Positions 31,053 to 40,110 of a stretch of 64,000 nucleotides of DNA are shown in pieces (the first letter of the stretch is position 1; each line of letters starts with the position of its first letter). The translations under genes were made by a program, and so were the position numbers. This DNA comes from Microbacterium sp. W4I4. Its GTDB lineage: Bacteria > Actinomycetota > Actinomycetes > Actinomycetales > Microbacteriaceae. The stretch spans positions 1,550,001 to 1,614,000 of the forward strand of contig NZ_JAUSXT010000001.1 in the NCBI RefSeq assembly GCF_030816235.1, given 5' to 3'. A model generated the notes under the pieces. That model ran no database searches and was not told where the DNA came from. It worked only from the letters and a program-made list of their open reading frames with translations.

Positions 31053-31427
31053 TCAGGCGTTCTCGCGGGGTGCGCGGTAGCGGCGCACGAGCAGCGTGAT
31101 CAGACGCCAGCCCAGCAGGAACACCGCCAGCACGATCGAGGCCACGATGATGAACGGCGTCTCCGCTGTGTCTCCCGTGGCGATGCGCAGCAGCATCCCG
31201 CCTGCCACCGTGACCACCCAGGCGATCACGCCCCAGCCCAGCGACCAGGGACGACGCGGACGCATCGGCACCAGCGCGGCGAGTGCGTGCCCGACGATCA
31301 GCGCGACGAGGAACGGCCAGGCGGTGAGCAGGAATCCGATCGGATCCTCCCCATGCGAGGCACGACCGATCACGGCGAAGATCAGCACGAGAACAGCATC
31401 GACGAGGAGCGCGGGCAGGTACCTCAT
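31053..31427 (-). CDS. DUF3054 family membrane protein
   Basis: A 124-residue protein with four predicted membrane helices, matching the actinobacterial DUF3054 family (VDAVLVLIFAVIGRASHGED; TAWPFLVALIVGHAL; a GGMLLR helix). Function is unknown. Start ATG 31427, with TAAGGT exactly 6 nt upstream, so leaderless. It converges with the SprT-like gene, with only 12 bp between the stops, and no terminator hairpin is visible there. Confidence 0.88.
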   Translation of the reverse strand: MRYLPALLVDAVLVLIFAVIGRASHGEDPIGFLLTAWPFLVALIVGHALAALVPMRPRRPWSLGWGVIAWVVTVAGGMLLRIATGDTAETPFIIVASIVLAVFLLGWRLITLLVRRYRAPRENA

Positions 31428-31508
31428 GCTCCGACCTTAGAGGCATCCGCTCGCTCCAGGGCGCGGCGCGCGGGTATCCGACGCGCGGCGCACGGATGCG
31501 TCCTCGCG

Positions 31509-32171
31509 TCAGGCGAAGCGCTCGAACACTCCGTCGCGCAGCACGGGCACGGCGTCGACGGCATCCAGCTCGGCGGCCTCTTCGACGGTCGCGGGGCGGA
31601 TGCCGGATTCGGCCATCCGTGCGGTGGACGCAACACCGACGGCCAGCTCCCGCCCCGAGCCGCTCGCGGTCAGCAGGTGGCGCAGCGCCCGGCGCAGCGC
31701 GCGGAAGGATTCGGAGGCCACAGCACCGTCGGGGGCGGAGTGATCGATGCCCAGGTCGGTCAGCGCCGCGATCACCGCGCCGGCTCCGAGCTGGTCCTCC
31801 ACCGCGTGGCGCAGGTCTCCATCAGGGGTGCGCTCCCCCGCGGCGAGGATCGTCACGGAGGTGCGGTCGGCGCGGCGCTCCTGAAGGGTCATGACCGCAC
31901 GGGCGGTCGCGGCGGCGTTGCGGATGCCGCCGAGCAGCACGACGGCGCCGGTCTCAGCCGCCGCGGTGGCCACCGCTGCGCCGTTGCTGGACCAGTCCCT
32001 GGCATCCTCGAGCGGCACGGTGCCGCCGGCCGCGACGACATCCGCCATGGTCGAGCTGAAGCGCAGCACGTCGACCACCACGACGATGTCGGCGGGGGCG
32101 AGGCGGGCGAGCCCCTCCGTGCCCCACTCGAGACGGACCTGGTAGTAAGACTGATCGAACGGCGACGGCAT
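31509..32171 (-). CDS. 2-phosphosulfolactate phosphatase family (ComB-like) protein
   Basis: A 220-residue ComB-fold protein. The family opens with DQSYYQVRLEWG and the metal-binding VVVVDVLRFSSTMADVVAAGG (about 28-48), and has the LLGGIRNAAATARAV and AAGERTPDG-like segments. In methanogens ComB makes sulfolactate for coenzyme M; actinobacteria do not make coenzyme M, so the substrate here is another acid phosphate or unknown. Start ATG 32171 has TAGGCT 6 nt upstream; the 6 nt between are GGGAGG, so both leaderless and leadered reading is possible. Confidence 0.88.
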   Translation of the reverse strand: MPSPFDQSYYQVRLEWGTEGLARLAPADIVVVVDVLRFSSTMADVVAAGGTVPLEDARDWSSNGAAVATAAAETGAVVLLGGIRNAAATARAVMTLQERRADRTSVTILAAGERTPDGDLRHAVEDQLGAGAVIAALTDLGIDHSAPDGAVASESFRALRRALRHLLTASGSGRELAVGVASTARMAESGIRPATVEEAAELDAVDAVPVLRDGVFERFA

Positions 32172-32270
32172 CCTCCCAGCCTATTCCGGCTGCGCTCGCC
32201 CGCTCGTCCGCGCCCGCTCGCCCCCTCGCCCGCCACCTCGCCACCTCGCCTCGCCCCCTCGCCCCCTCGC

Positions 32271-32351
32271 CGACCCACCAAGCAAGCGCCGAGCCACCAG
32301 GCAGATCGCAGTGATTTGCTTGGTGGGTCGACGACTGCTTGGTGGCTCGGC
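32271..32351. repeat. Interleaved inverted-repeat element (A-B-A'-B')
   Basis: Arm A cgacccaccaagcaa (32271-32285) pairs perfectly with 32316-32330; arm B gccgagccaccaggcag (32288-32304) pairs with 32335-32351 with one mismatch. The arms interleave, so RNA could form a pseudoknot-like pair or alternate hairpins. A and B share ccaccaRgca. Preceded by a C-rich tract with repeated cctcgcc (32201-32270). Confidence 0.8.
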
Positions 32352-32399
32352 GGCCCGGGCGAGCTGGTCCGCGGGGCGCGCCTCGCTAGGGTCGGCGAG

Positions 32400-33869
32400 T
32401 CAGTCCGCGGCGAGCGCCTCGACGGGAGCCACCCGGGTCGCGAGGCGTGTGGGAGCGACGGCGGCGATCACGGTCAGCAGGGCTGTCGCCACGACGATCA
32501 CCACGACCGGCAGCCACGGGATCGCGGGCAGCACCAGCCCCGCGGGTTCGTAATCGGGCAGCACGGGCACCGCACCGAGCAGCGACTGCGCGGCGATCCA
32601 GCCGTAGGCGATGCCGAGCACGAGCCCGGTCACGGTGGCGGCGACCGTGACGTGCAGCGCCTCCAGCAGCACCATGCGGCGCACCTGCGCTCCGGTGAGT
32701 CCGATCGCGCGCAGCAGACCCAGCTCGCGCTTGCGCTGCACGACCCCGATGGTGAGCAGATTCACGAGCCCCACTGCGGCGATCACCGCGGAGACGGCGA
32801 CCAGCACCATCATGATCGCGGCGAAGGCGTCCATCGGGGCGAACATGTCGTCGGCGCCGCTGCCGTCGCCCTGGCGCATCAACAGCGCCTTCGACGACTC
32901 CAGCGCGACGGCGAACATCGTCACGAGGGCCACGCCCATCACCACGCCGATCGCCATCCGGCTCGACCGCTCCGGGTAGCGCAGCGCGTTCTCGGCGGCC
33001 AGACGCGCCGTGGCGCTGCGGCCGAACATCCGGCCGACCAGACGCAGCACGGGCGGCATGACGAGCACCGCTCCGGTGACGATCCCGGTGAAGGAGAGCA
33101 CCCCACCGACGAAGGCGACCACGACGCCCAGCGGAGTGACGAGTCCGAGCAGGACGCCGAGGAACAGCAGCGCGGCGCCGCTGATGATCAGCACAAGGGC
33201 CCCCACGTTCCGGCCGACCCGGCGGCTGACGTCCTCGTGGGTGCGCTCGACCGAACCGCCCAGGGCCTGCAGCGGGGTGACCGTCAGCACCCGGCGCGAG
33301 CCGATGTGCGCGGCAAGCCACGTGGTCAGCGCGACCCCGATCACCGGCAGCAGCACGCCCGGCTGCAGCAGGGAGAAGGACTCGGGCGCTCCGTCGAGCA
33401 GACTGTCGCCGACCGCGATCCCGAGTGCGGAGAAGCCCAGACCGACGACCAGTCCGGCGACGGCGCCGATCACGCCGACGACGAAGCCCTGCCCGGTGAC
33501 CTCGGCGCGCTGCGAGCGCGCGGATGCCCCGATCAGCCGCATCAGCGCGATGCGCCGCGTACGGCCGGCGATGATCGTCGAGAACGTGTTGGCGGTGACC
33601 ACCGCGGCGACGTACATCGCGACGGCCGTCAGCAGCACCGACAGGATGGCGACCACCACCGCGAGTGTGCCGCTGTCACCGATGAACGGATCCGCCTGCA
33701 GAGTCGCACCGATGTAAGCGGTCACCTCGACGAGCACGACGCCGAAGGCGGCGGCGAGAGCCGCGACCAGGACGCTGGCTCCCATCCCCCGCTCGCGCAG
33801 CCAGGCCAGGCGCCCGGTGGTCGCCTTCGTCTCCGGCACGACCGTGGTGAGCGCCGCGGCGGCGGTCAT
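32400..33869 (-). CDS. ABC transporter permease, FtsX/MacB type
   Basis: A 489-residue permease with two FtsX-like halves, each with three or four helices, rather than the single MacB half. The conserved cytoplasmic motif RRIALMRLIGASARSQ (about 107-122) recurs as KRELGLLRAIGLTGAQVRRM (about 381-400). Such exporters move lipoproteins, peptides or antimicrobials, or act as mechanotransmitters. ATG start; it overlaps the ATPase gene stop by four bases (ATGA). The adjacent two-component system suggests a peptide- or envelope-stress-responsive detoxification unit, which is inference. Confidence 0.9.
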   Translation of the reverse strand: MTAAAALTTVVPETKATTGRLAWLRERGMGASVLVAALAAAFGVVLVEVTAYIGATLQADPFIGDSGTLAVVVAILSVLLTAVAMYVAAVVTANTFSTIIAGRTRRIALMRLIGASARSQRAEVTGQGFVVGVIGAVAGLVVGLGFSALGIAVGDSLLDGAPESFSLLQPGVLLPVIGVALTTWLAAHIGSRRVLTVTPLQALGGSVERTHEDVSRRVGRNVGALVLIISGAALLFLGVLLGLVTPLGVVVAFVGGVLSFTGIVTGAVLVMPPVLRLVGRMFGRSATARLAAENALRYPERSSRMAIGVVMGVALVTMFAVALESSKALLMRQGDGSGADDMFAPMDAFAAIMMVLVAVSAVIAAVGLVNLLTIGVVQRKRELGLLRAIGLTGAQVRRMVLLEALHVTVAATVTGLVLGIAYGWIAAQSLLGAVPVLPDYEPAGLVLPAIPWLPVVVIVVATALLTVIAAVAPTRLATRVAPVEALAAD

Positions 33870-34627
33870 GCCGCCACCTCCGCGGCGAGCATGTACGCGG
33901 AGATCTGCTCCGCGCTCTGCCGCGGGTGATCGGCGACGATGCGGCCGTCGCCGAGGAACAGCACCCGGTCGGCGTGCGCCGCGGCGATGGCGTCGTGCGT
34001 GACCATCGCGATCGACTGGCCGTGGTCGCGGCTCGCAGCGGCGAGCAGTCCGAGCACCTCGCGGCCGCTGCGCGAATCGAGGTTTCCGGTCGGCTCGTCG
34101 GCGAAGACCAGGTCGGGCGCGGTGGCGAGCGCGCGGGCGATCGCGACGCGCTGCTGCTGGCCGCCGGAGAGTTCGTGGGGGCGGTGGTTCAGGCGCGATG
34201 CCAGTCCGAGCCTCTCGACGAGCCCATCGATGCGGGCCTTCTCGATGGCGGTGGGGCGGCGTCCGTCGAGTTCGAAGGGCAGCAGGATGTTGCCGATCGC
34301 GTCGAGGGTGGGAACCAGGTTGAACGCCTGGAAGATGAATCCCACACGTCGACGGCGCAGGATGGTCATCTCCAGGTCGCCGAGGCCGGTGATCTCGGTG
34401 TCGCCGATCCAGGCGCGACCCTCGGTGGGAGCGTCGAGTCCGGCCATGATGTGCATGAGCGTGGACTTGCCGGAGCCGGACGGCCCCATGATCGCGGTGA
34501 ACTGGCCACGACGGATGCCGACGCTGATGTCATCCAGTGCGCGCACGCCGGCAGCGCCGGTGCCGTAGGACTTGGTGAGGTGCTGGACGCGTGCGGCGAG
34601 GCCGAGGTCCGAAGTCGTGATCTCCAT
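33866..34627 (-). CDS. ABC transporter ATP-binding protein, LolD/MacB type
   Basis: A 253-residue ATPase that pairs with the FtsX-type permease. Walker [10 protein letters not shown] (about 51-59), Q-loop FQAFNLVPT, signature [15 protein letters not shown] (about 155-169), Walker B LVFADEPTGNLD and the H-loop VTHDAIAAAHAD are all intact, so it should hydrolyse ATP. TAGCGT lies exactly 6 nt before the ATG, indicating a leaderless two-gene transcript. The response regulator gene lies upstream on the same strand, separated by a repeat element. Confidence 0.95.
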   Translation of the reverse strand: MEITTSDLGLAARVQHLTKSYGTGAAGVRALDDISVGIRRGQFTAIMGPSGSGKSTLMHIMAGLDAPTEGRAWIGDTEITGLGDLEMTILRRRRVGFIFQAFNLVPTLDAIGNILLPFELDGRRPTAIEKARIDGLVERLGLASRLNHRPHELSGGQQQRVAIARALATAPDLVFADEPTGNLDSRSGREVLGLLAAASRDHGQSIAMVTHDAIAAAHADRVLFLGDGRIVADHPRQSAEQISAYMLAAEVAA

Positions 34628-34735
34628 GCTTCGACGCTATTTCCCGGCATCCGCCCGCCGCATCGCCCGGGCGTCGCATCCCGTGTACATCTGCAGGATG
34701 ATCATCCGGTGTCAGGCAAGCGGCGAATCCACGAA

Positions 34736-34804
34736 TGTCGGCGGAAACGACGGATGTCGGCGCGAATGCGCCGTTTCGTCCGACATCCGTCGTCCGCGCC
34801 GACA
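34736..34804. repeat. Interleaved inverted-repeat element
   Basis: A perfect 13-bp arm cgacggatgtcgg (34748-34760) pairs with 34780-34792. A shorter arm gaaacg (34744-34749) pairs with cgtttc (34772-34777), interleaved with the first. Outer tgtcggcgg/ccgcgccgaca closes a 69-bp unit. Lies between the response regulator 3' end and the ABC ATPase 5' end. Confidence 0.7.
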
Positions 34805-34818
34805 GGTGTCGGCCGAGC

Positions 34819-35454
34819 TCAGTTGAGGCCGTGCTCGAACGCGAAGACGACCAGCTGCACGCGGTCGCGCAGCGCGAGTTTGGTGAGGATGCGGCTGATG
34901 TGGGTCTTCACGGTCGCCTCGCTGAGATATTCGCGGGCGGCGATCTCGGAGTTCGACAGCCCGCGGGCGGCGAGCGCGAAGATCTCCCGCTCGCGGTCGG
35001 TGAGATCGGAGTACGACGGCGGCACCGGCTTGGTCTCGGGGGCGAAATGCGCGAACAGGTCGCGCGTGGCGGATGCCGCGATCACGCTCGACCCGGAATC
35101 CACCGTGCGGATCGCGGCGAGCAGGAACTCCGGATCGGCGTCCTTGAGCAGGAAGCCACTCGCGCCCTGCCTGATGGCGCGGGCCGCGGCCTCGTCGAGG
35201 TCGAAGGTGGTGAGCATGACGATGCGCGGTGGATCGGGGCGCGTCAGCAGCTCGGCGGTCGCGGTGAGCCCGTCCATCACCGGCATCCGGATGTCCATCA
35301 GCACGACATCCGGCCGGGTGCGCTCGACGACCTCGATCGCCTCCTTGCCGTCCCCCGCCTCGCCGACGACATCCATGTCCGGCTGCGACGAGACCAGCAT
35401 CCGCACTCCGGCACGGAACAGCGCCTGATCGTCGACCAACACCACCCTGATCAT
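34819..35454 (-). CDS. LuxR/NarL family response regulator
   Basis: A 211-residue response regulator. The receiver domain (1-120) has Asp8/Asp9, the phospho-acceptor Asp54 in VVLMDIRMPV and Lys104 in FLLKDAD. The C-terminal LuxR helix-turn-helix is at about 145-205 (LTDREREIFALAARGLSNSEIA; SEATVKTHISRILTKL). Start ATG 35454 follows AGGAGG by 6 nt; the longer frame upstream lacks a ribosome site. The partner kinase gene is 66 bp upstream on the same strand. Likely target is the neighbouring ABC exporter, by position only. Confidence 0.95.
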   Translation of the reverse strand: MIRVVLVDDQALFRAGVRMLVSSQPDMDVVGEAGDGKEAIEVVERTRPDVVLMDIRMPVMDGLTATAELLTRPDPPRIVMLTTFDLDEAAARAIRQGASGFLLKDADPEFLLAAIRTVDSGSSVIAASATRDLFAHFAPETKPVPPSYSDLTDREREIFALAARGLSNSEIAAREYLSEATVKTHISRILTKLALRDRVQLVVFAFEHGLN

Positions 35455-35520
35455 TCTGACCTCCTGATCATCGGGATCGACTTCCATCTTCACGGGTCGG
35501 ACGCACCCGTCCGCGCAGGA

Positions 35521-36720
35521 TTACCGGACGGAACCGACGGGCAACGTCGAACGGACCACGAACTGGTCATCGATGCGCTCGGCTGTCAGCGTGCCGCCGA
35601 CCAGCTGCGCGCGTTCGCGCATGCCGACCAGGCCGTGACCGCCACTCGGGCCCATGCCGACCGGCACCGTCGCGATCGTGTTGCGCACGTCGATCTCGAC
35701 GCGGTCCGGCCACCAGGACAGGCGGATGTCGACACCATCCCGGCCGTGACGCAGGGCGTTCGTCAGCGCCTCCTGCAGGATTCGGTAGACGGCGAGCTGG
35801 ATGGATGCCGGCGGCTCCCCCGGCGGCATCGGGTCGATTGTGACGCGCGGCTCGATGCCGGAGCCTCGGACGTGCGCGAACAGCTGCTCGAGGTCGGCGA
35901 GCGTGGGCTGCGGGCCGTCGCCCTGACGATGACGCAGCTGGGTGAGCAGCATCCGCACGTCCGAGAGCGCGGCGCGAGCGGTCTGCCCGATCGTGGTGAG
36001 CGCCTCCTGCGCGAGCTCGGGCTGCGTCGCCGCCGCGTACCGCGCACCGTCGGACTGGGCGATCACCACCGCGAGGGAGTGCGCGACGATGTCGTGCATG
36101 TCGCGGGCGATGCGTACGCGCTCCTGCTCCTCCGCCGCGACCGCCTCGGCCTGCAGCTGCGCCTGACGGGTGGCGCGACCGGCCCGGATGACACGCCAGA
36201 TGAATCCCGATCCCCAGGCGATGACCAAGGCGAAGCCGACTGAGGTGGCGGCCAGCAGCGCCAGCCACACCAGCTGCGTCGCGGACCCGAGGTCCGCGCT
36301 CAGCCCGGTCTCCCTCAGTTGGATCAGCGCGATGTACGTGCCGGCGACCAGACCGCCGACACCCGCGGAGATCGCCCCGATCCACAGCAGCCGTCGGCTG
36401 CCCCACGCGGCCGTCGCGAACAGCACCACGAAGACGGCGATGTTCAGAGGCAGCGGCGACAGGCCCGCCACCATCTGCAGCAGGGCGGCCGCCCAGGCGA
36501 TGATCAGCGCGAGGACCGGTGAGAGCCTGCTGATCGCCGCGGCGCCCCACATCGCGATCCCGACGACCACGACCACGCTGTTCGCCAGCAGCCCCGGTCC
36601 CATCCACGCGCTCAGCCAGCCCATGCCGAAGAGGAACGACAGCGGCACGGTGATCAGCAGACCGAGCACGCTGCCGACGATGTCGAGCACGAGCCAGGTG
36701 CGGGAGATGGGGCGGATCAC
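35521..36720 (-). CDS. Sensor histidine kinase (HisKA_3/NarL type)
   Basis: A 399-residue kinase. About eight hydrophobic segments in the first 190 residues form a membrane sensor, followed by a dimerisation helix with the phospho-histidine in RIARDMHDIVAHSLAVV and a compact HATPase domain ending GGHGLVGMRERAQLVGG. This is the DesK/NarX-like family that pairs with LuxR-type regulators. The GTG at 36720 is preferred because TAGCGT sits 6 nt upstream of it; the GTG at 36726 would directly abut that box. Three palindromic repeats lie further upstream. Confidence 0.92.
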   Translation of the reverse strand: MIRPISRTWLVLDIVGSVLGLLITVPLSFLFGMGWLSAWMGPGLLANSVVVVVGIAMWGAAAISRLSPVLALIIAWAAALLQMVAGLSPLPLNIAVFVVLFATAAWGSRRLLWIGAISAGVGGLVAGTYIALIQLRETGLSADLGSATQLVWLALLAATSVGFALVIAWGSGFIWRVIRAGRATRQAQLQAEAVAAEEQERVRIARDMHDIVAHSLAVVIAQSDGARYAAATQPELAQEALTTIGQTARAALSDVRMLLTQLRHRQGDGPQPTLADLEQLFAHVRGSGIEPRVTIDPMPPGEPPASIQLAVYRILQEALTNALRHGRDGVDIRLSWWPDRVEIDVRNTIATVPVGMGPSGGHGLVGMRERAQLVGGTLTAERIDDQFVVRSTLPVGSVR

Positions 36721-36783
36721 ACTCACACGCTACGGGAGAGGTCCGAGTCGGGGCATCCGTCGGGAGATGTATCCCTGGGGTCC

Positions 36784-36874
36784 GGGCATGTGTGCCACAT
36801 GGCGCCCTCGACGGCGGGCATGTGCGCCACATGAGACCTGTCACCCCCATCGAACGTGGCATGTGCGCCACCTG
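36784..36874. repeat. Three tandem hairpin-like repeats upstream of the kinase gene
   Basis: gggcatgtgtgccacatg (36784-36801), gggcatgtgcgccacatg (36816-36833) and tggcatgtgcgccacctg (36857-36874) are 18-bp near-palindromes spaced 32 and 41 bp apart, about 3 and 4 helical turns. They lie 64-154 bp upstream of the kinase start. Confidence 0.8.
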
Positions 36875-36899
36875 TCCGGGACGACAGCAGGGCGCCGGG

Positions 36900-37691
36900 T
36901 CAGGCGCGGCAGAGGATCTCGCCGTGCGGGACGAGATACCAGCCGTCGCCGTCGGCGGCCCAGGCGCGCCAGGCGTCACTGATGCGCTGCAGATCGGCAT
37001 CCGACGCCATCCCCGACGAAGTCAGCTGGCGGGCGAGGGCGGACTGGCGGATGCGGTCGGCCCACATCCCGCCCCACCACGCGCGCTCCTCCGGAGTCGC
37101 GTAGCACCAGGTGGATGCTGTCGCCGTGACGTCCGCGAAGCCGGCGGCCCGCGCCCAGCCCAGCAGTCGTCGGCCGGCATCAGGCTCCCCGCCGTTCGCC
37201 CGCGCCGCCTCGCTGTACAGGCGCAGCCACTCATCCAGTTCGGGCAGCAGCGGGAACCAGATGAATCCGGCATAGTCCGCGTCGCGGGCTGCGACGATGC
37301 CGCCGGGTTTGGCGACTCGGCGCATCTCGCGCAGCGCCTGCACGGGATCGCCGACGTGCTGCAGCACCTGGTGCGCGTGCACGACGTCGAAGGTGTCATC
37401 GGCGAAGCTCAGTGCGTGCACGTCCTCGACCGCGAAGTCGATGTTGGAGATGGCACGCGACGCGGCCAGCTTCTGCGACAGGCTCAGGGCATCCGGATCG
37501 ATCTCGGTGGCCGTGACGTGCGCCACGCGCGAGGCGAAGTCGGCCGTGATCGTGCCGGGCCCCGCGCCGACGTCGAGAAGGTGCACACCGGCCGTGAGGT
37601 GCTCGGCGAGATACGCCGCGGAGTTGTCGACGGTGCGGTTGTTGTGCGAGCGCAGCACCGAATCGTGGTGCCCGTGCGTGTAGACGGCCAT
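36900..37691 (-). CDS. Class I SAM-dependent methyltransferase
   Basis: A 263-residue methyltransferase. Motif I LLDVGAGPGTITAD (about 40-53), the acidic residue in ATEIDPDALS, motif II in VEDVHALSFADDTFDVVHAHQVLQHVG and motif III around MRRVAKPGGIVAARD are all present. Start ATG 37691; TAGGCT lies 7 nt upstream, suggesting a leaderless transcript. It sits next to menE and menB, but the sequence is not clearly the MenG/UbiE quinone methyltransferase, so the acceptor is unknown. Confidence 0.9.
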   Translation of the reverse strand: MAVYTHGHHDSVLRSHNNRTVDNSAAYLAEHLTAGVHLLDVGAGPGTITADFASRVAHVTATEIDPDALSLSQKLAASRAISNIDFAVEDVHALSFADDTFDVVHAHQVLQHVGDPVQALREMRRVAKPGGIVAARDADYAGFIWFPLLPELDEWLRLYSEAARANGGEPDAGRRLLGWARAAGFADVTATASTWCYATPEERAWWGGMWADRIRQSALARQLTSSGMASDADLQRISDAWRAWAADGDGWYLVPHGEILCRA

Positions 37692-37705
37692 GCCCGCCAG
37701 CCTAG

Positions 37706-37776
37706 AGCCCGTCTGTATGGCGCAAACCGCCCATTTCAGACCGGAATCAGGGCGGTTCGCGCCATATAGACGGGCT
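37706..37776. repeat. 71-bp inverted-repeat element, type AGCCCGTCTRT
   Basis: Two 27-bp arms (37706-37732 and 37750-37776) match with two G-U-compatible mismatches around a 17-nt loop. Ends agcccgtctgtatggcgca and atagacgggct. Shares length and ends with the element at 42280-42350 and the intragenic one at 46913-46983. Confidence 0.85.
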
Positions 37777-37794
37777 TGAGGAAAAGGGCGGGTC

Positions 37795-38919
37795 TCAGGC
37801 GGGCGGGGGCGGGACTTCGTGGATCCTGCGGTGCAGTGTCTCGCGGTCGGGTTTGCCGGATGCCAGCATCGGCAGCTCGCCGCCCTGCAACTGCACGGGG
37901 CGGGCGTGCCTGCCGATCCCGGCTTCCACCCGTGTGCGGGCCTCGTCCAGCATCCATCGCCCGTCTCCGCCCTCCGGCACCGGAGCGAAGATGACCGACG
38001 ACTCGCCCCACCGCTCGTCGGGCATGCCGAGCACGACGGCCTGTTCCAGACCGGGCACGGTGCGCACGATGCGCTCCACGCGGTCAAGGGAGATGTTGAT
38101 GCCGCCCGAGACGATCACGTTGTCGAGCCGGCCGTGCACTTCGACCTCGCCGTCCAGGATGAAGCCGCGATCGCCCGTGCGGTACCAGCGCTCGCCCTGC
38201 TCGTCGGTGGTGAAGATGCGATCCGTCAGCGCCGGGTCGCCCAGGTAGCCGGTGGCGAGCATCGGCCCGCTGATCCGCAGCTCGCCGTCGACCTGCCCTA
38301 CCCGCACGCCGTCCAGCGGGATGCCGTTGTACACGCATCCTCCGCTGGTCTCGCTGGATCCGTAGGTGTGCACGAGCGGCACACGCAGTTCCATGGCGCG
38401 GATCCGGATGCTGTCGGAGAGGGCCTGCCCGCCCACGAGGATCGCCCGGTGGGCGCGCAGCGCCGCGAGCACATCCGGGTCGTCGGCGGCATCGATCAGC
38501 GTGGCCACCTGCGCGGGCACCAGGGAGATGTACTCGCCCCCCTGACCTGCGGCGTCGACCAGGGCCGTCGGCGTCAGCTTTCCTTCGAGCAGGATCGGAT
38601 CGGTGCCGGCGAGCAGGGAGCGCGCCAGCACCTGCAGACCGGCGACGTACCCGGCGGGGAGCGCGAGCGTCCATCGCCCGGAGCCGATGCGCTCGGCGGT
38701 CGCCGTGCCGCTCGCCGTCAGCGCGGCCGCGCTGAGGATCACCTTCTTGGGGACGCCGCTCGAGCCCGAGGTGGCGATCACGGCGGCGGTCCCGTCCGGA
38801 ACCTCGTCGTCGGATGCCGGTGTGAAGCCGAGCGCAAGCGGCCGGGCGCCGTCGAGGGCCGCCGGCAGCGCCTCGAGCACCGCGCGCGCGTCGTCGCCGT
38901 CGATCGGATGCAGCCTCAT
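37795..38919 (-). CDS. menE: o-succinylbenzoate-CoA ligase (MenE-like AMP-binding enzyme)
   Basis: A 374-residue short acyl-adenylating enzyme. The AMP-binding P-loop is TSGSSGVPKKV (about 50-60), followed by the adenine motif TYGSSETSGGC, the ATP-binding TGDRGFILDGEVEVHGR and the C-terminal lysine in ASGKPDRETL. It would activate o-succinylbenzoate to its CoA ester in menaquinone synthesis. The short form is usual for actinobacteria. ATG start with GGGAGGAGG upstream. menB lies 202 bp upstream on the same strand, separated by a repeat element; menC is 3.5 kb away. Confidence 0.9.
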   Translation of the reverse strand: MRLHPIDGDDARAVLEALPAALDGARPLALGFTPASDDEVPDGTAAVIATSGSSGVPKKVILSAAALTASGTATAERIGSGRWTLALPAGYVAGLQVLARSLLAGTDPILLEGKLTPTALVDAAGQGGEYISLVPAQVATLIDAADDPDVLAALRAHRAILVGGQALSDSIRIRAMELRVPLVHTYGSSETSGGCVYNGIPLDGVRVGQVDGELRISGPMLATGYLGDPALTDRIFTTDEQGERWYRTGDRGFILDGEVEVHGRLDNVIVSGGINISLDRVERIVRTVPGLEQAVVLGMPDERWGESSVIFAPVPEGGDGRWMLDEARTRVEAGIGRHARPVQLQGGELPMLASGKPDRETLHRRIHEVPPPPA

Positions 38920-38940
38920 CGGCGCCTCCTCCCGGCGCTC

Positions 38941-39078
38941 CAGGTCGCAGTTCGTCCCGGTTTGCGCGTCGCGCGTCGTTTCAGGTCGCAGTTCGTCCCG
39001 GAATGACCGGCGGATACCGAGACGAATCGCGACCCGAACGTCCGGGCGCTCCCGTGAACGGGACGAATCGCGACCTGA
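38941..39078. repeat. Four-copy direct and inverted repeat element
   Basis: caggtcgcagttcgtcccgg occurs twice in direct orientation (38941-38960 and 38982-39001), then inverted relatives gacgaatcgcgacccg (39021-39036) and cgggacgaatcgcgacctg (39060-39078). Lies between menE and menB. Confidence 0.85.
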
Positions 39079-39121
39079 ACGCGGGATGGCGACGGCGTGC
39101 CCGTACCCGTGGTGAACGTCA

Positions 39122-40027
<906 letters not shown>

Positions 40028-40110
40028 CGGTCACGCCCCCAGCCTATTCCGGCCCGCCGATCGGCGAGCCTCGTCCATTCGCCACGGGCGCCCTCACGTA
40101 CGATCGTCGG

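Noticed and set aside
32201..32270. Small gene in the C-rich tract
   Set aside because: No start with a ribosome site or -10 box; it is a low-complexity cctcgcc repeat.
36900..37691. MenG (demethylmenaquinone methyltransferase) because of menE and menB nearby
   Set aside because: The general methyltransferase motifs are present, but the sequence does not show clear MenG/UbiE-specific segments and it has its own promoter.
38941..39078. CRISPR-like array of 20-bp repeats
   Set aside because: Only four copies, two of them inverted, with unequal spacers and no cas genes nearby.
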